From Gibbula magus (taxonomy: Eukaryota; Mollusca; Gastropoda; Trochida; Trochidae): a DNA stretch of 64,000 nucleotides. Under the pieces are notes generated by a model. The model was not told the origin of the DNA. It saw nothing but the letters and a program-made list of their open reading frames with translations, and ran no database searches. Within the stretch, counting starts at the first letter, position 1, and the number at the start of each line of letters is the position of its first letter. The translations under genes and the position numbers were made by a program. This document shows positions 49,274 to 60,183 of this stretch, one piece after another. Location: the NCBI GenBank assembly GCA_936450465.1, contig OW388302.1:10937530-11001529 (forward strand), in the 5' to 3' direction.

Positions 49274-50515
49274 ATGGAAGAACAGGTAAAAAAAAGCGTA
49301 CCATTTCAACGGATGACAGGCCACTGCATCAAAATCAAAAACTTCTCAAATTTATCTAGCATCAAAATCAACCACTTGGCCTAGATTCTTAGTTATCTCT
49401 TCAACTGATGACAAACCACTACGAGTCAATCCCTTCGCAATTGCCAAGACCATCCAAGGGCTGGCGGGTGATGTGAAGGATGTGAAGAAGATAAGGAATG
49501 GCTTCCTACTCGTGGAATGTAAATCACAGCAACAGGCAAAATCTCTGCGAACTTTAAAATTCATTGTTGACAAACCTGTCAAGGTATCTCCTCACACCTC
49601 ACTCAATAGCAGCAAAGCCATCATCCGTGACAAGGATCGTTGTCTTCAAGATTCAACTGAAGATGAGCTTCTTGAGAACCTAAGAAGCCAGGCAGTTACA
49701 GCTGTAAAGCGTTTCACCATCAAGAAGGAGGATAACATCATCAAAACCAATACATACCTTCTCACCTGTTCATTTCCACAAGCTCCTAAAATAGTAAATG
49801 CAGGGTATTACAAACTCACTACTGAACTTTACATCCCTAACCCCGTCCGTTGCTGCCGTTGCCAGAAGTTTGGCCATGGAAGCAACTCTTGCAGGCCGAT
49901 GATCGTGTTTGCCCTCGCTGTGGCAAGCTTGATGATGATGACCATCCAAAGGACTGCAAAGAGTTGCCAAAGTGTGCCAACTGTGCTGGCGAACACATGG
50001 CTTCCTCCAAGGAGTGCCCACGGTGGCAACAGGAACCTACAATCCTCAAAATTAAATATACCTAGAATATCTCCTTTCCCGAAGCAAAACGCCTGGCTAC
50101 TGAGGACCTAAAGTCTTCTTATTCAGCAATATCTGCAAGTGCCCCTAAATGCTCTGTCTCCACTCAGACAGACATTGAGTGGGTCAGTGACCCACCAACG
50201 CAGCACAAACTGCGCAATGCTACATCTTCCACGATAGGTACCATGACATTCCCTCTTTTATCAGTCAAAGAGCCTGTCAAACCGACAGGTTCCCAAAAAT
50301 ATACAAAAGCAAATCTAAACCCAAAAGGTCGAGGTCTTCAACAAGTATGGAACTCTCGACCTTGAGTCTGATGACGTCCTTATTGACGCATCAGACACAG
50401 CATCCCTTAACAACCCGCCCAAAAAGGGTCACAGGGGTCAGTCCAAGGACCGTTGGCTTTCTCCAGGAAAACATCCATCATGAGGCTTTTAATATTTTAT
50501 TTTATCCTTGCATCT
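49274..50515 (+). pseudogene. LINE A ORF1 (gag-like, zinc knuckles)
   Basis: After the second 5' UTR (48669-49273) an ATG at 49274 starts MEEQVKKSV, with a shift near 49350. Then come WPRFLVISSTDDKPLRVNPF, AIAKTIQGLAGDVKDV, FLLVECKSQQQAKSLR and FTIKKEDNIIKTNTYLL. Three CCHC-type knuckles follow: CCRCQKFGHGSNSC, then after a frameshift near 49895 CPRCGKLDDDDHPKDC and CANCAGEHMASSKEC. This is the layout of jockey-clade ORF1 proteins, which bind element RNA. The rest to about 50515 (including KSKPKRSRSS) is a low-complexity tail in broken frames. Confidence 0.75.
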
Positions 50516-51665
50516 ATGGCGATTCTCCAGTGGAATTGTCGAGGCTTTAAGGTAAATTTTAATGAATTTGGCTTGTTGGCCCAACAATACAATCCCCAAG
50601 CTATTTGCCTTCAAGAAACTCATCTTAAAGAATCTGATAAAGTTGAAATGAAACCATTCACTTTTTATAATTCTTTCTCCCCTTCTGCTGAAGGGGGTGC
50701 ATCAATTTTAGTACGTGATGGAGTTATCCATTAAAAACACAATTACAAGCTGTTGCTGTCAGCTTATCATTATTTAAAACTTTAACTCTGTATTTTATAT
50801 ATTCCACCATCTCAAGATCTTACTATAAAAGATCTTGATCAACTCGTTAATTACCTAAACCTTTTATTATCATGGGTGACTTCAATGGTCACAATCCCCT
50901 CTGGGGTAGTAATACCCTAGACTCTAGGGGTAAAATACTCGAAAGTTTCCTCACTCAAAATGACTTATGTCTATTTAATGATGGCACAAACACATATCTA
51001 CATCCTGCTACAGGATCATATACAGCTATAGATTTATCAGTAACTGATGCATCCCTTTTACAAGACTTTTCATGGTCAGTTCATGAGGATACACGTGGAA
51101 GTGACTACTTCCCAATTGTATTACAACCCTTATCACCTATTCCCGAGGAGCACAATCCTCGTTGCAATTTTCTAAGGCTGATTGGGGTACATTTTCTACC
51201 CTCTGCCGTGAACATATTATATATGATGAAATAATCAATGCAACTGATCCTGTTGGGGCCATTTCTAAAGGTCTCATTGATAAAGCAACTGAAACTATCC
51301 CTAAAACCTCGGCAAATCCACGCATTCACAAGCCATGGTTTAATGAAACCTGCGATACTGCCATTAAGGCGCGTAAAAAAGCTGAACGCAAGCTCAGTAA
51401 ACGACCTACAAGAATTAACTTCAATAACTGTCGCAAAGCACAAGCTAAGGCTCGACGCACAGTCAACCAACAAAAACGCGAATCTTGGAGAGGCTATGTC
51501 TCTAAGATCAATTCCAGAACACCTATCAGCAAAGTCTGGAATATGATTAGTAGCATTAAAGGCAAAGGTTCCAAATCTACAATAACACATCTTAAGGTCA
51601 ATGATGACCTTCTTACATTAAAATCTGACATTGCCAATAAGTTGGCTGAAACAATCTCTAAAAAT

Positions 51666-53824
51666 AGAGCCATGAGCTCTTTAGCTCATCAGGTTTTATA
51701 ATGTTTAATGATGAAGACTTAAATATATTTTAAGGTCATGGCCCGTGAGGCCCTTATTTAGGGCCACAGGTCACCAAATCTACAATTTAAAATCTCCATG
51801 GCTGAAGAGTTTGTACCCCATATAACAGCCTTCTAGGTCTTTATTTTAAATTTACGGAGAATAAGACCACAGGGGCCACATGGTCACCATACGAAATTTT
51901 ACAGCCTTCTAGGTCTTTTTGTTCTTGAGAAGATAAAAATAGGTTTTTAGGTCACGGCCTGTGAGACCCTTATTCAGGCCACAGGGTCACCAAATCTACA
52001 ATTTAGAATCCTCATTGGCTAAAGTGTCTTCTTGGTCTCTTTGTTCTTAAAAAGAAGATGGAAATAGGTTTTTAGGTCATGGCCTGTGAGGCCCTTATTT
52101 GGAGCCATAGTGTCACCAAATCTACATTTTAGAATCCTCATTGGCTAATGAGTCTGCACACAACATTTCAGCCTTCTGGGTCAATTTGTTCTGGAGAAGA
52201 CGATGAAAATAGGTTTTTAGGTCATGGTCTGTGAGGCCCTTGTTTTGGGCTACAGGGTCACCAAATCTACAATTTAGAATCAATATTGGCTAAAGAGTCT
52301 ATTCACAATAATTCAGCCTTCTAGGTCTTTTTGTTCTGAAGAAGAAGATGAAAATAGGTGTTTAGGTCATGGCCTGTGAGGCCCTTTCTTGGGGGCCACA
52401 GGGTCACGAAATCTACAATTTAGAATCCCCATTGGCTAATGAGTATGTTTACATTATTTCAGCCTTCTAGGTCTTTTTGTTCTTGAGAAGAAGATGAACA
52501 TAGGTTTTTAGGTCATGGCCTGTGAGGCCCTTATTTGGAGCCAGAGGGTCAAAAATCTACATTTTAGAATCCTCATTGGCTAATGGGTCTGCACACAGTA
52601 ATTCAGCCTTCTAGGTATTTTTGTTCTGAAGAAGATGAAAATAGGTTTTTAGGTCATGGCCTGTGAGGCCCTTATTTGGGGCCACAGAATCACCAAATCT
52701 ACAATTTACAAGTGAGTGAGTGAGTTAGGGTTTAACGCCGCTTTCAAGAGTATTTCTCTTATATCACGGCTGCTAGTATTATGGCAGGGAGAAAGCCCGC
52801 AACGCCAAGTGGCTATGCAATCGTGTGAAACCTGCGAGCACTGGCTGGAACTAGCGAACCATGGGTGGTATACAATTTAGAATCAATATTGGCTAAAGAG
52901 TCTATACACAATAATTCAGCCTTATAGGTCTTTTTGTTCTCTTCAGATGAAGAAGATGAAAATAGGTTTTTAGGTCTTGGCCTGTGAGGCCCTTATTTGG
53001 GGCCACAGGGTCACGAAATCTACAATTTAGAATCCCCATTGACTAATGAGTATGTTTACATTATTTCAGCCTTCTAGGTCTTTTGTTCTTGAGAAGAAGA
53101 TGAACATAGGTTTTTAGGTCATGGCCTGTGAGGCCTTTATTTTGGGTGACAGAGTCACCAATTCTACAATTTAGAATCTCCATCTCCATCATGGCTGGAG
53201 ATGAACTAAAAATAGAGCCATGGGCTCTGTAGCTCATCAGGATTTCATTTCTAAAGTTGAATATTTAAGTTATTGTTTACAAGCAAAAGATAGGTTCTTA
53301 GATCATGACCACTGCGACCCCATTTGAGGTCACTGGGTCACACAATCTACAATTTAGAATCGACATTGGCCAAGGAGTCTGCACACAACTTTTCAGCTCT
53401 CTTGACCTTTTGGAACTGGAGAAGAAGATGAAAATAGGTTTTTAAGGATGTGACGCCTGTGACCCCAATTTGGGTCACAGGGTCACAAAATCTACAATTT
53501 AGAATCCCCATTGGCCAAGGAGTCTGTACACAAATTTTTCAGCTCTCTAGAGCTTTTGGAACTGGAGAAGAAGATGAAAATAGGTTTTTAAGGATGTGAC
53601 CCCTGTGACCGCATTTTGGGTCACGGGGTCACGAAATCTACAATTTAGAATCCCCATTGGCCAGGGAGTCTGCACATAAAAATTTCAGCTCTCTAGAGTC
53701 ATTGGTTCTGGAGAAGAAGTTGAACAAGCGAAAAGTTTACAGACGGATGGATGGACAGACGGACGGACGGACGCCGGACGCCATGCCATGCCATAAGCCC
53801 ATCTGGCCTTTCAGGCCTGATGAG
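51666..53824. mobile_element. hAT-like non-autonomous element with internal tandem repeats
   Basis: Flanked by the 8-bp duplication ctaaaaat (51658-51665 and 53825-53832). This fits the hAT target pattern nTnnnnAn and restores the LINE A frame exactly when removed. It begins agagccatgagctctttagc and ends ggcctgatgag, with gctcatcagg and cctgatgagc as inverted near-ends. The body is about 145-bp units (aggtcatggcctgtgaggcc, gggtcaccaaatctacaatt). The right part ends in GACGGACGGACG repeats. At 53206-53213 ctaaaaat occurs again, followed by a second agagccatgggctctgtagc start, so two heads are present. No transposase frame is visible. Confidence 0.8.
52709..52870 (-). mobile_element. SINE 3' fragment inside the hAT-like element
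   Basis: Flanked by tacaattta (52700-52708 and 52871-52879). It starts with (gtga)n and ttagggtttaacgccgcttt, the reverse complement of the SINE 3' end, and runs to ggctggaactagcg. The tRNA-like head is absent. Confidence 0.9.
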
Positions 53825-55234
53825 CTAAAAATTCTTCATCTGCAAATTATGTCCCTGCTTTCCAAAAGTACCAAAAGGTACAGGAAAAACGACCACTTAG
53901 TTTCAAATCTGACAATGGAGAAGATTATAATGAACACTTCTCCTTGTCAGAGCTCAAAACTGCACTTTCTAAAGCTCATGATACAGCAACCGACCCTGAT
54001 GAAATCCATTATCAGCTTTTACTACATTTACCGGAACCTTGCCTTGAGGTTCTACTTCAGGTATTTAATCATATATGGGAAACAGGTGAATTTCCATCTT
54101 GTTGGCACAATGCCACTATTGTGCCAATCCCAAAACCTGGGAAGGATCATACAGACCCTTCCAACTACCGTCCTATAGCCTTAACAAGTTGTGTATGTAA
54201 AACTGTGGAACGGATGATCAATGATCGTCTAGTTTGGTACTTGGAAACTAATAAATTACTAACTGATATTCAATGTGGTTTCCGCAAACAACGCAGTACC
54301 TCTGATCATCTTGTTCGTTTAGAATCATTTATTCGTGATGCATTCATTAATAAACAGCATGCTGTGTCTATCTTTTTCGATTTAGAAAAAGCGTACGACA
54401 CTACATGGAAGCATGGCCTCCTAAAAGATTTATTTGAATTTGGCTTGCGAGGTCGTATGCCTAATTTTATATCAAATTGTTTACATGACCGCCAATTTAA
54501 AGTGCGTGTGGGTTCCACAGTTTCTGATTTCTTTGATCAAGAAATGGGTGTCCCACAAGGTAGCATTTTATCTGTCACATTATTTAGCATTAAAATCAAC
54601 AGCTTAGCTAAAATCTTAAATGACCATACAGATGGTTCACTTTTTGTGGACGATTTTGGAGTTTCCTGCAGAGGCAAAAATATGCCATCAATTGAACGCA
54701 TATTGCAGCTCTGCCTGAATAAAATACACAAATGGTCGTTGGAAAACGGCTTCAAATTTTCCAAAGCGGTGTGTATTTCTCCCAATAAAGTTCGATGTCG
54801 TATTGGACACTCTCATCTCACCCATTCATATCTTTTAAAGGGGGGAGATCCCCCAGTATGTATACCCTGTCAGTGTCCTCTCACAATCAAACACATTTTA
54901 TGTGAGTGTTGGGACACTGCACATATCAGGAAAACTTTTCATCCTTCTATTTCAATCAATCAAGTTTTTACTCATTTCGGTGACCATCGTGTTTTAGCTT
55001 TTGTAAAGGCTATACACCTTATTGATAAATTGTAAATTTTAACTTTTCATTATCAGCTTTTATTCAAACTGTGATAATATGCTGATGTTTTTGCGGCTTT
55101 CGTGCCGTGTTCTGTTTTCATTTGCAATTTTCTTTTTTAAATTAGGCAAATAAATTCAATATCTCGCCGCTAATGGCTGCAATACTGCCGAAGCGGCGTT
55201 AAACAATAACTCACTCAGTCACTCATACTTCCAA

Positions 55235-56326
55235 AAGTTCCATCGGGAACAACTTTCCTCAAGATCTACTTCTAACATACCAATAATCGCAGCTTCAAAT
55301 ATGCAAAGTTCGTCGCAAGTCATAACTCTCCCCAGTTCCAAACATTTGTTAATTAGGGAATTTTTGCATTTACTTCATTTTTCTGTGCTAGCTAGGCTGC
55401 GCACTGCACCATAACTTCATAGTGCATGCTCTAAAAAATATTAAGGAAATAAAATAAGGACTTTTAGAGAATAGCGAAGTGCCTGTGATCACGAAAAATA
55501 TGCGAGATAAAATAATGTTCCCAGTTGCAGGCAATTTCGATGTTACCCATTATATGTACTTAAATGCACACTTTCGAAAGATTAACGTTTCTGTTTGAGA
55601 CAGTTGCAAATGACAGTGATCAGCTGATTTGTATTCAAGCATCTGTACGTGGCTTGGTCCAACTCTGCGATGTTTCGATGGATAAACTGTTATCAAGTTA
55701 TACATTACATGTTCTGTTATTTGGAGATTTTACAAGCACTTTCAGCGGAATAGATCTCACATTACCTTTCATAATTTGGAAATAAGTTCTACAAATGGAG
55801 AAATTTAGAGTCAAATCCGAAATTGAGGGGGGGGGGGGGGGGGGACAATTTTGAAATTTAGAAATTTAGAAGGAAATAAGCTTAGCTAAGTAAGAGGCTA
55901 TTCGTGTTACGATTTTATGTGTTTAAAATTGTTGGAAATCGATTCAGGTCCGGAGGCCTGATATATATGCATTGTTTCTCAAGTGAAGTAAGTGTATATA
56001 TAGAAAAGAGTAAACAGTTTGGTTTGACTGGGTCAATCTTATTTTGCAACGATGAGCTCATTTCAACCAGTGTATTGGTTTGAAAAGAAGATTGATCTTG
56101 TCAAAACCATCTGATTTTAAAACCATCTGATGTTTAAACATTCAACATGATAATCATTGTGATAGTTCTCAACAACATACTATTTTGTAGCGTGATATTT
56201 TTAGTATCCGTACATATTATTGGTATTGCATCTGTGATAGAACACCACTTTCAAGATTTGTATTTTGGAAATAAAGGCACACTTACTATTTTAACTACCA
56301 GTGTATTGTTAAAAACAGAATATTAC
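55235..56326. other. Intron-like region left of the ankyrin exon
   Basis: It contains an 18-G run at 55827-55844. Frames at 55564-55785 and 56147-56338 (plus) match nothing known. If the ankyrin and SPRY exons are joined, this belongs to their intron. Confidence 0.5.
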
Positions 56327-57278
56327 CTTGGTCAGTGAGATAATCCAAGGGTGTGTGTCTGAGGGAGTTTTGTTTCTTCATGTCTGCTTCAGGGATCTGC
56401 TTCAGCTGCTGTTGTAATATCTCAGCATTGATTCCTCTCCTCCTGCACAGGAAGTGGAGTGGTGTGTTTCCGTACATGTCAGTCTTGTCTCCCCGGTGGA
56501 TCAAAGTCAGAATATCCCCTATATGGTGTGATTTCTGGCAAAGAACATGGAGAGGTGTTATTCCATTGTTGTCTTGTTTGTTGATGTCTCCAGTTGCTGT
56601 GTTGACAATCCGGAGGACTATATCGAATGCAACGTCTGTATTGTCACATGAATAGTGAAGTGGTGTACTTCCATGTTCATCAGCTTTATTGAAGTCCCCT
56701 TTCCCTTCCTGAATCACAAGATCTATAGTGTCAAGTTGAAGACCTGAGTATGAACACAGAAAATGGAGAGGGGTACTCATATTCTGCTCACATTGGTTTA
56801 GATTACCTTTACCTTCAGTGATCATAACCTTCAGTAGATCTGTACTGATGTTCCTTCGTCTACAGAAGTAATGCAGTGGAGTGCTTCCACAAGTGTCGCC
56901 AAGGTTGAGGTCACTTTTGCAAATACTGACCATGAACTGGATTGCTTCTGCATTCATAGTTTGGTGTTTCAACAGATAATGCAGAGGTGTTCTTCCATAT
57001 TTATCACATATATTAACATTTGCTATCCCTTCCGTGATGATTATTCCGATAGAGTCGATAAGTCCAAGGTGTTTATCTGAAGTCTCATCAGTTGTAAAGT
57101 TCCCCTCCTGGCAAATGTAATGCAGTAGTGTTCTTCCATATGCATCGCTTACATCATGTTCATCGGCTCCAGCAGCCATCAAAGCGCACACTGCAGTTAT
57201 GTTTCCACTCTTCAAAGCTGTCCACAACATGGTTTTGCCATCTTCTCCGGGTTCGTTAATGATTTGTCTCGAGCTGCT
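56327..57278 (-). CDS. Ankyrin-repeat exon of STAND-type gene
   Basis: Acceptor atttattttcag precedes 57278, in phase 0. The exon opens SSSRQIINEPGEDGKTMLWT and encodes 317 residues. About nine ankyrin repeats are visible from their landmark turns: TMLWTAL, RTLLHYI, RTPLHYL, STPLHYF, STPLHFL, STPLHYS, ITPLHVL, NTPLHFL and HTPLDYL. It ends LDYLTDQ at donor g|GTAATA (56326), in phase 1. Ankyrin repeats form a stacked binding surface for proteins. In phase it follows the NTPase exon (59012-60183) across a 1.7-kb intron, and can lead in phase to the SPRY exon at 37847. The frame has no breaks, so the exon looks functional. Confidence 0.85.
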
Positions 57279-59011
57279 CTGAAAATAAATTTGAAAGGTA
57301 AAGTTTCCCCAACAAGTAAGTATGAATACAAAGTTGTGGATATGAACAAGATATATGTAACTGTGTATTTACATAGAGCCAAATGCAGCAGCTCTAAAGA
57401 CCACACACTACTAGTAACGGATATGACAGTATTTTGGTATCTAGAACTAGGTATGTATATTGAGGAAACAAAGTTAAGCCCCCTCCCCCCAAGGAAGTTG
57501 TTGTCTTGACGGACATACATACAAGAGACTATGGTGAACTAGAAATGCACAACTTAGACTGAACAACTATGACACAAATAATATTCGCGAATAGTGGATA
57601 TATTGACTAATGAACACAATAAACAAAATTAAATAAAACCATGTAGCTGCATGGGTGGCTCGCCCACTTCATACACTGAAAGTTTTTTCTTCATCACATA
57701 CGTTTTAAATCGAATAATAATTTATACTGGCCCTTTTGTGTAGATGATGATTAAGAGAAGGTATAATCAAATGTATCCTATAGCTCTATCACATCATCGG
57801 TATCAAGAAAATTGGCTTTATGAAAGTGTCATCTACTCCTGGAAATAATTATTTGTGAGTTCACGTTCTTTTTAAGGTATTAAAAAATTGGCTTTGTCAG
57901 GAAGGCTTTCTGTAATATACATGTATATTGGTATGTTTTATACTTCGTATTTGTGTCTGAATTCAATATTGTTCATTGAGGGGTATATCAATATAGATAC
58001 TTGTTCAGATGGTGAAAGGATGTTACAAGAGGTACTCGCCTATGAAATGTTGATAAACAATGCATAAGGCGTATTGCTTTTTCCTATTTGAAAGAAAATA
58101 AAATAAGAATTTTCCGTTACCATCATATTGCCATAAAAAATTCTCCGTAACTTACAAACGATAAAAGTGACATTTATGAAATATGTTTGTTTATTTTTGC
58201 ATACATCCTTGTGATGAAATGTTACTGATAATATTGAAAGACATTCACTTTATGTGTCTATTGTTGTATGGTATTATTATTACTTATTTTCTCGTATTTC
58301 TTACGAACATGGCTTTAATTACAGTTCGGAATTTAATTAAAGCTGTGCGTTAGATTTGTTTGAAAATGGGTATATTTACAAAAGATTTAAGATTTAAGGT
58401 TTATGTCTTGATGTGGTTAGTTATAATCTAAATTACCAGAAACTAAAGCTATTATTTTCATTTCATCATGTCACAAAATCGCTGTACAACAAGAAGAAAT
58501 AGTCATCAACATCCCCCGTCAGTCCTAAGAAAATGAAACAAGGGCAATAATTCGAGAAGCGTAAATACTTTACATTTTGATTCCATCAAGGTATCGATAG
58601 CCTCAAGCCACACGACTGATTTGATCTTAAACAGTTTCAATGAAAAGTTATCCCCTTTGAAGATACCAGAATCACACGAGTCTTATTTTCAAACCCTCAA
58701 GCCACACAACAAATTTCGTTTTCCTAGCTGACAAAGTTTCTGAGAAAAGCTGTCCCCTTTGAAATTACATGTACCTCGGACAGAGTCGAAACAAACGATC
58801 AAGGGAAATAACTGCGGAAAAAAACATTTTCGAACTCCATCAAGGTAGTTATGTCCTCAAGCATCACACCAACTTAGGTTATCCTATCGTAAATAGTTTC
58901 TGAGAAAATCTGAGATGAGAGAACAGTGTCCAAAACACGGAACAAGGGCAATAATCCGGAAAATTAATAATTGCACGCTTCTCATTTTCCGATAACTATA
59001 CCTCTACTTAC
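57279..59011 (-). other. Intron between NTPase and ankyrin exons
   Basis: Bounded by GTAAGT at 59011 and a pyrimidine-rich acceptor ending TTTTCAG at 57279. It holds the dispersed repeat at 58520-58980. No other exon was recognised. Confidence 0.75.
58520..58980. repeat. Dispersed 'gggcaataactc' repeat, copy 3
   Basis: Diverged units with acaagggcaataattcgaga, aaggtatcgatagcctcaag and cccctttgaagatacc blocks. It ends 30 bp from the 5' splice site of the NTPase exon. Confidence 0.75.
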
Positions 59012-60183
59012 CACCTCTTGATGTTTGTTAGCAAAGCAGGATACAAGTGCTTCACAGAATTTTCTGTCCTTGCATAGTCGGTGTTCAAATATTGAGTAGT
59101 CTCCCATTATTTTCTTTTCGTAGAATCTGTCTGCTAAAACTTTGAGTACAGCAAGGACCGGCTTCACGATGATGTAATGATATGTTCGACTGTCTTCTAT
59201 ATCAGATGTTGAGATAAGCATCTTCTGTCGTATAACAGAGAGAGTTGCATACTGAACGCAGTAAAAGGGGTCAATATCATTGATGACATGCAGTACACTC
59301 TCATTCACAGATGGATGGGCAAACTTACATATTCCATTTTTCCATACTGTAATATAACTGCCTTCTTGTTCCTTTTCTACTTTGAGTAAAGCTTGTCTTT
59401 GACCTCCATCCTTTATGGTCTCGTAAACATCGAGCTGACCATCATTCTTAATCAACAACTGGAAGAGGTTTTTACAGTTGTCATTATAAAGAACTCTTGT
59501 GGTCATGTACATAAACTCCAAAGGTGATTTAAAGAATTCTACAATGTCCACATCATATCCCTTGGATTTAAGCTTTGAAAATATCTTACAGCAGTGCGGA
59601 AACCCATGTGCAATCTGCATTTTGCAAACCCAGTGTTTGAGGTCCAGAGGAATAGTCACCTTCTCACAACTAAGATTATATTCCAGAATCATCAGTCTTT
59701 CATATGTAATGATCCTTTTGCTGAGATCTAATACACAATCTTTGTTGAAAATAGTATCTGTAAAATGTCCGAGATAAACCTTAGATTCTTTCAGAACATT
59801 TTTCCTACTTATAAATAAAATTTTTGTCATTGGTTTATCTCTTTCACTTAATCTAAGAATGTTCTGTATGACATCACGCCAGCTCTTAATCAACTGATGG
59901 TCAGCAAGAAATGCCCCGAATCTATCCTCAAACATGATGACCCTGTCTTCTTCCATGTCTGCTATGTGATCATAGTCTTCAGGTTTGTCGATTGTGAACA
60001 CTTTGACTTTCTTCTGCAGGAACTCCTTCAGAACCAGGTAGCCTAGAGTCGTCTTGCCGTCCCCTGCATTTCCTGTTATTGTGATCCAACATTGACCCTC
60101 ATTCATCTTCCTAACCATCTCATCCACAGCAGACACTCGGATCATCCCTGCAGTCATCACCTCTATTTCTTCCTTGGTTCTTT
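59012..60183 (-). CDS. STAND-type P-loop NTPase exon
   Basis: Acceptor ggtattcattttcacag precedes 60183, and the exon starts with two bases of a split codon. It reads RTKEEIEVMTAGMIRVSAVD. Walker A GNAGDGKTT is at exon residues 37-45, with a following helix YLVLKEFLQKK. Walker B-like VIMFEDRFG is at 81-89. The rest (to 390) is the helical half of the NTPase module, with LLISTS and related hydrophobic blocks. The shape fits the novel STAND NTPase 3 family, whose members act as nucleotide-driven switches in immune-type receptors. It ends NKHQEV at donor g|GTAAGT (59011), in phase 0, matching the ankyrin exon. The frame has no breaks. The N-terminal effector domain must lie upstream (above 60183). 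Confidence 0.85.

Larger units (their letters stand above)
50516..55035 (+). pseudogene. LINE A ORF2 (endonuclease and RT), broken
   Basis: ATG at 50516 gives MAILQWNCRGFKVNFNEF, then CLQETHLKE (catalytic Glu), MGDFNGHNPLWGS and RGSDYFPIV. The catalytic His of the usual SDHFP is Tyr here. Stops or shifts lie near 50733 and 51170. After KLAETISKN the frame is interrupted by the 51666-53824 insertion and resumes SSSANYVPAF. RT motifs are FFDLEKAYDTTW (A, about 54377), MGVPQGSILS (B, about 54545) and LFVDDF (C, about 54640). After NGFKFSK the sequence jumps to CRIGHSHLTHSYLLKGG, so the RT thumb and any RNase H-like stretch are deleted. The C-terminal CCHC-like CQCPLTIKHILCECWD remains, then a stop at 55035. 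Confidence 0.85.
47772..55221 (+). mobile_element. LINE A composite with doubled 5' end
   Basis: A jockey-like LINE bounded by the duplication ctcatacttccaa (47759-47771 and 55222-55234), with a (actc)n tail. It begins with a 5' UTR plus the start of ORF1 (47772-48668). The 5' UTR then starts again (48669) and continues through ORF1, ORF2 and the 3' UTR. Both 5' UTRs share gttcctcctgcttgtcgtaa and gaggcgactaaaaggggg. Since one duplication encloses the whole, it went in as one event or arose by later unequal exchange. It is inserted at the (tc)n tail of LINE B. Inside it is the 2.16-kb hAT-like element. Many frameshifts and an internal deletion make it inactive. Confidence 0.85.

Noticed and set aside
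51105..51590. 161-codon minus-strand frame
   Set aside because: Antisense shadow of LINE A ORF2, whose plus-strand frame has clear endonuclease and linker similarity.
53657..54178. Frame running from the GACGGACGG repeat into LINE A
   Set aside because: It joins the end of the hAT-like insertion to an out-of-frame reading of ORF2. The correct frame (SSSANYV, then LSELKTALSKAHD) is different.
56353..57509. Plus-strand frames over the ankyrin exon
   Set aside because: Antisense shadows. The minus strand has the ankyrin landmarks and both splice sites.
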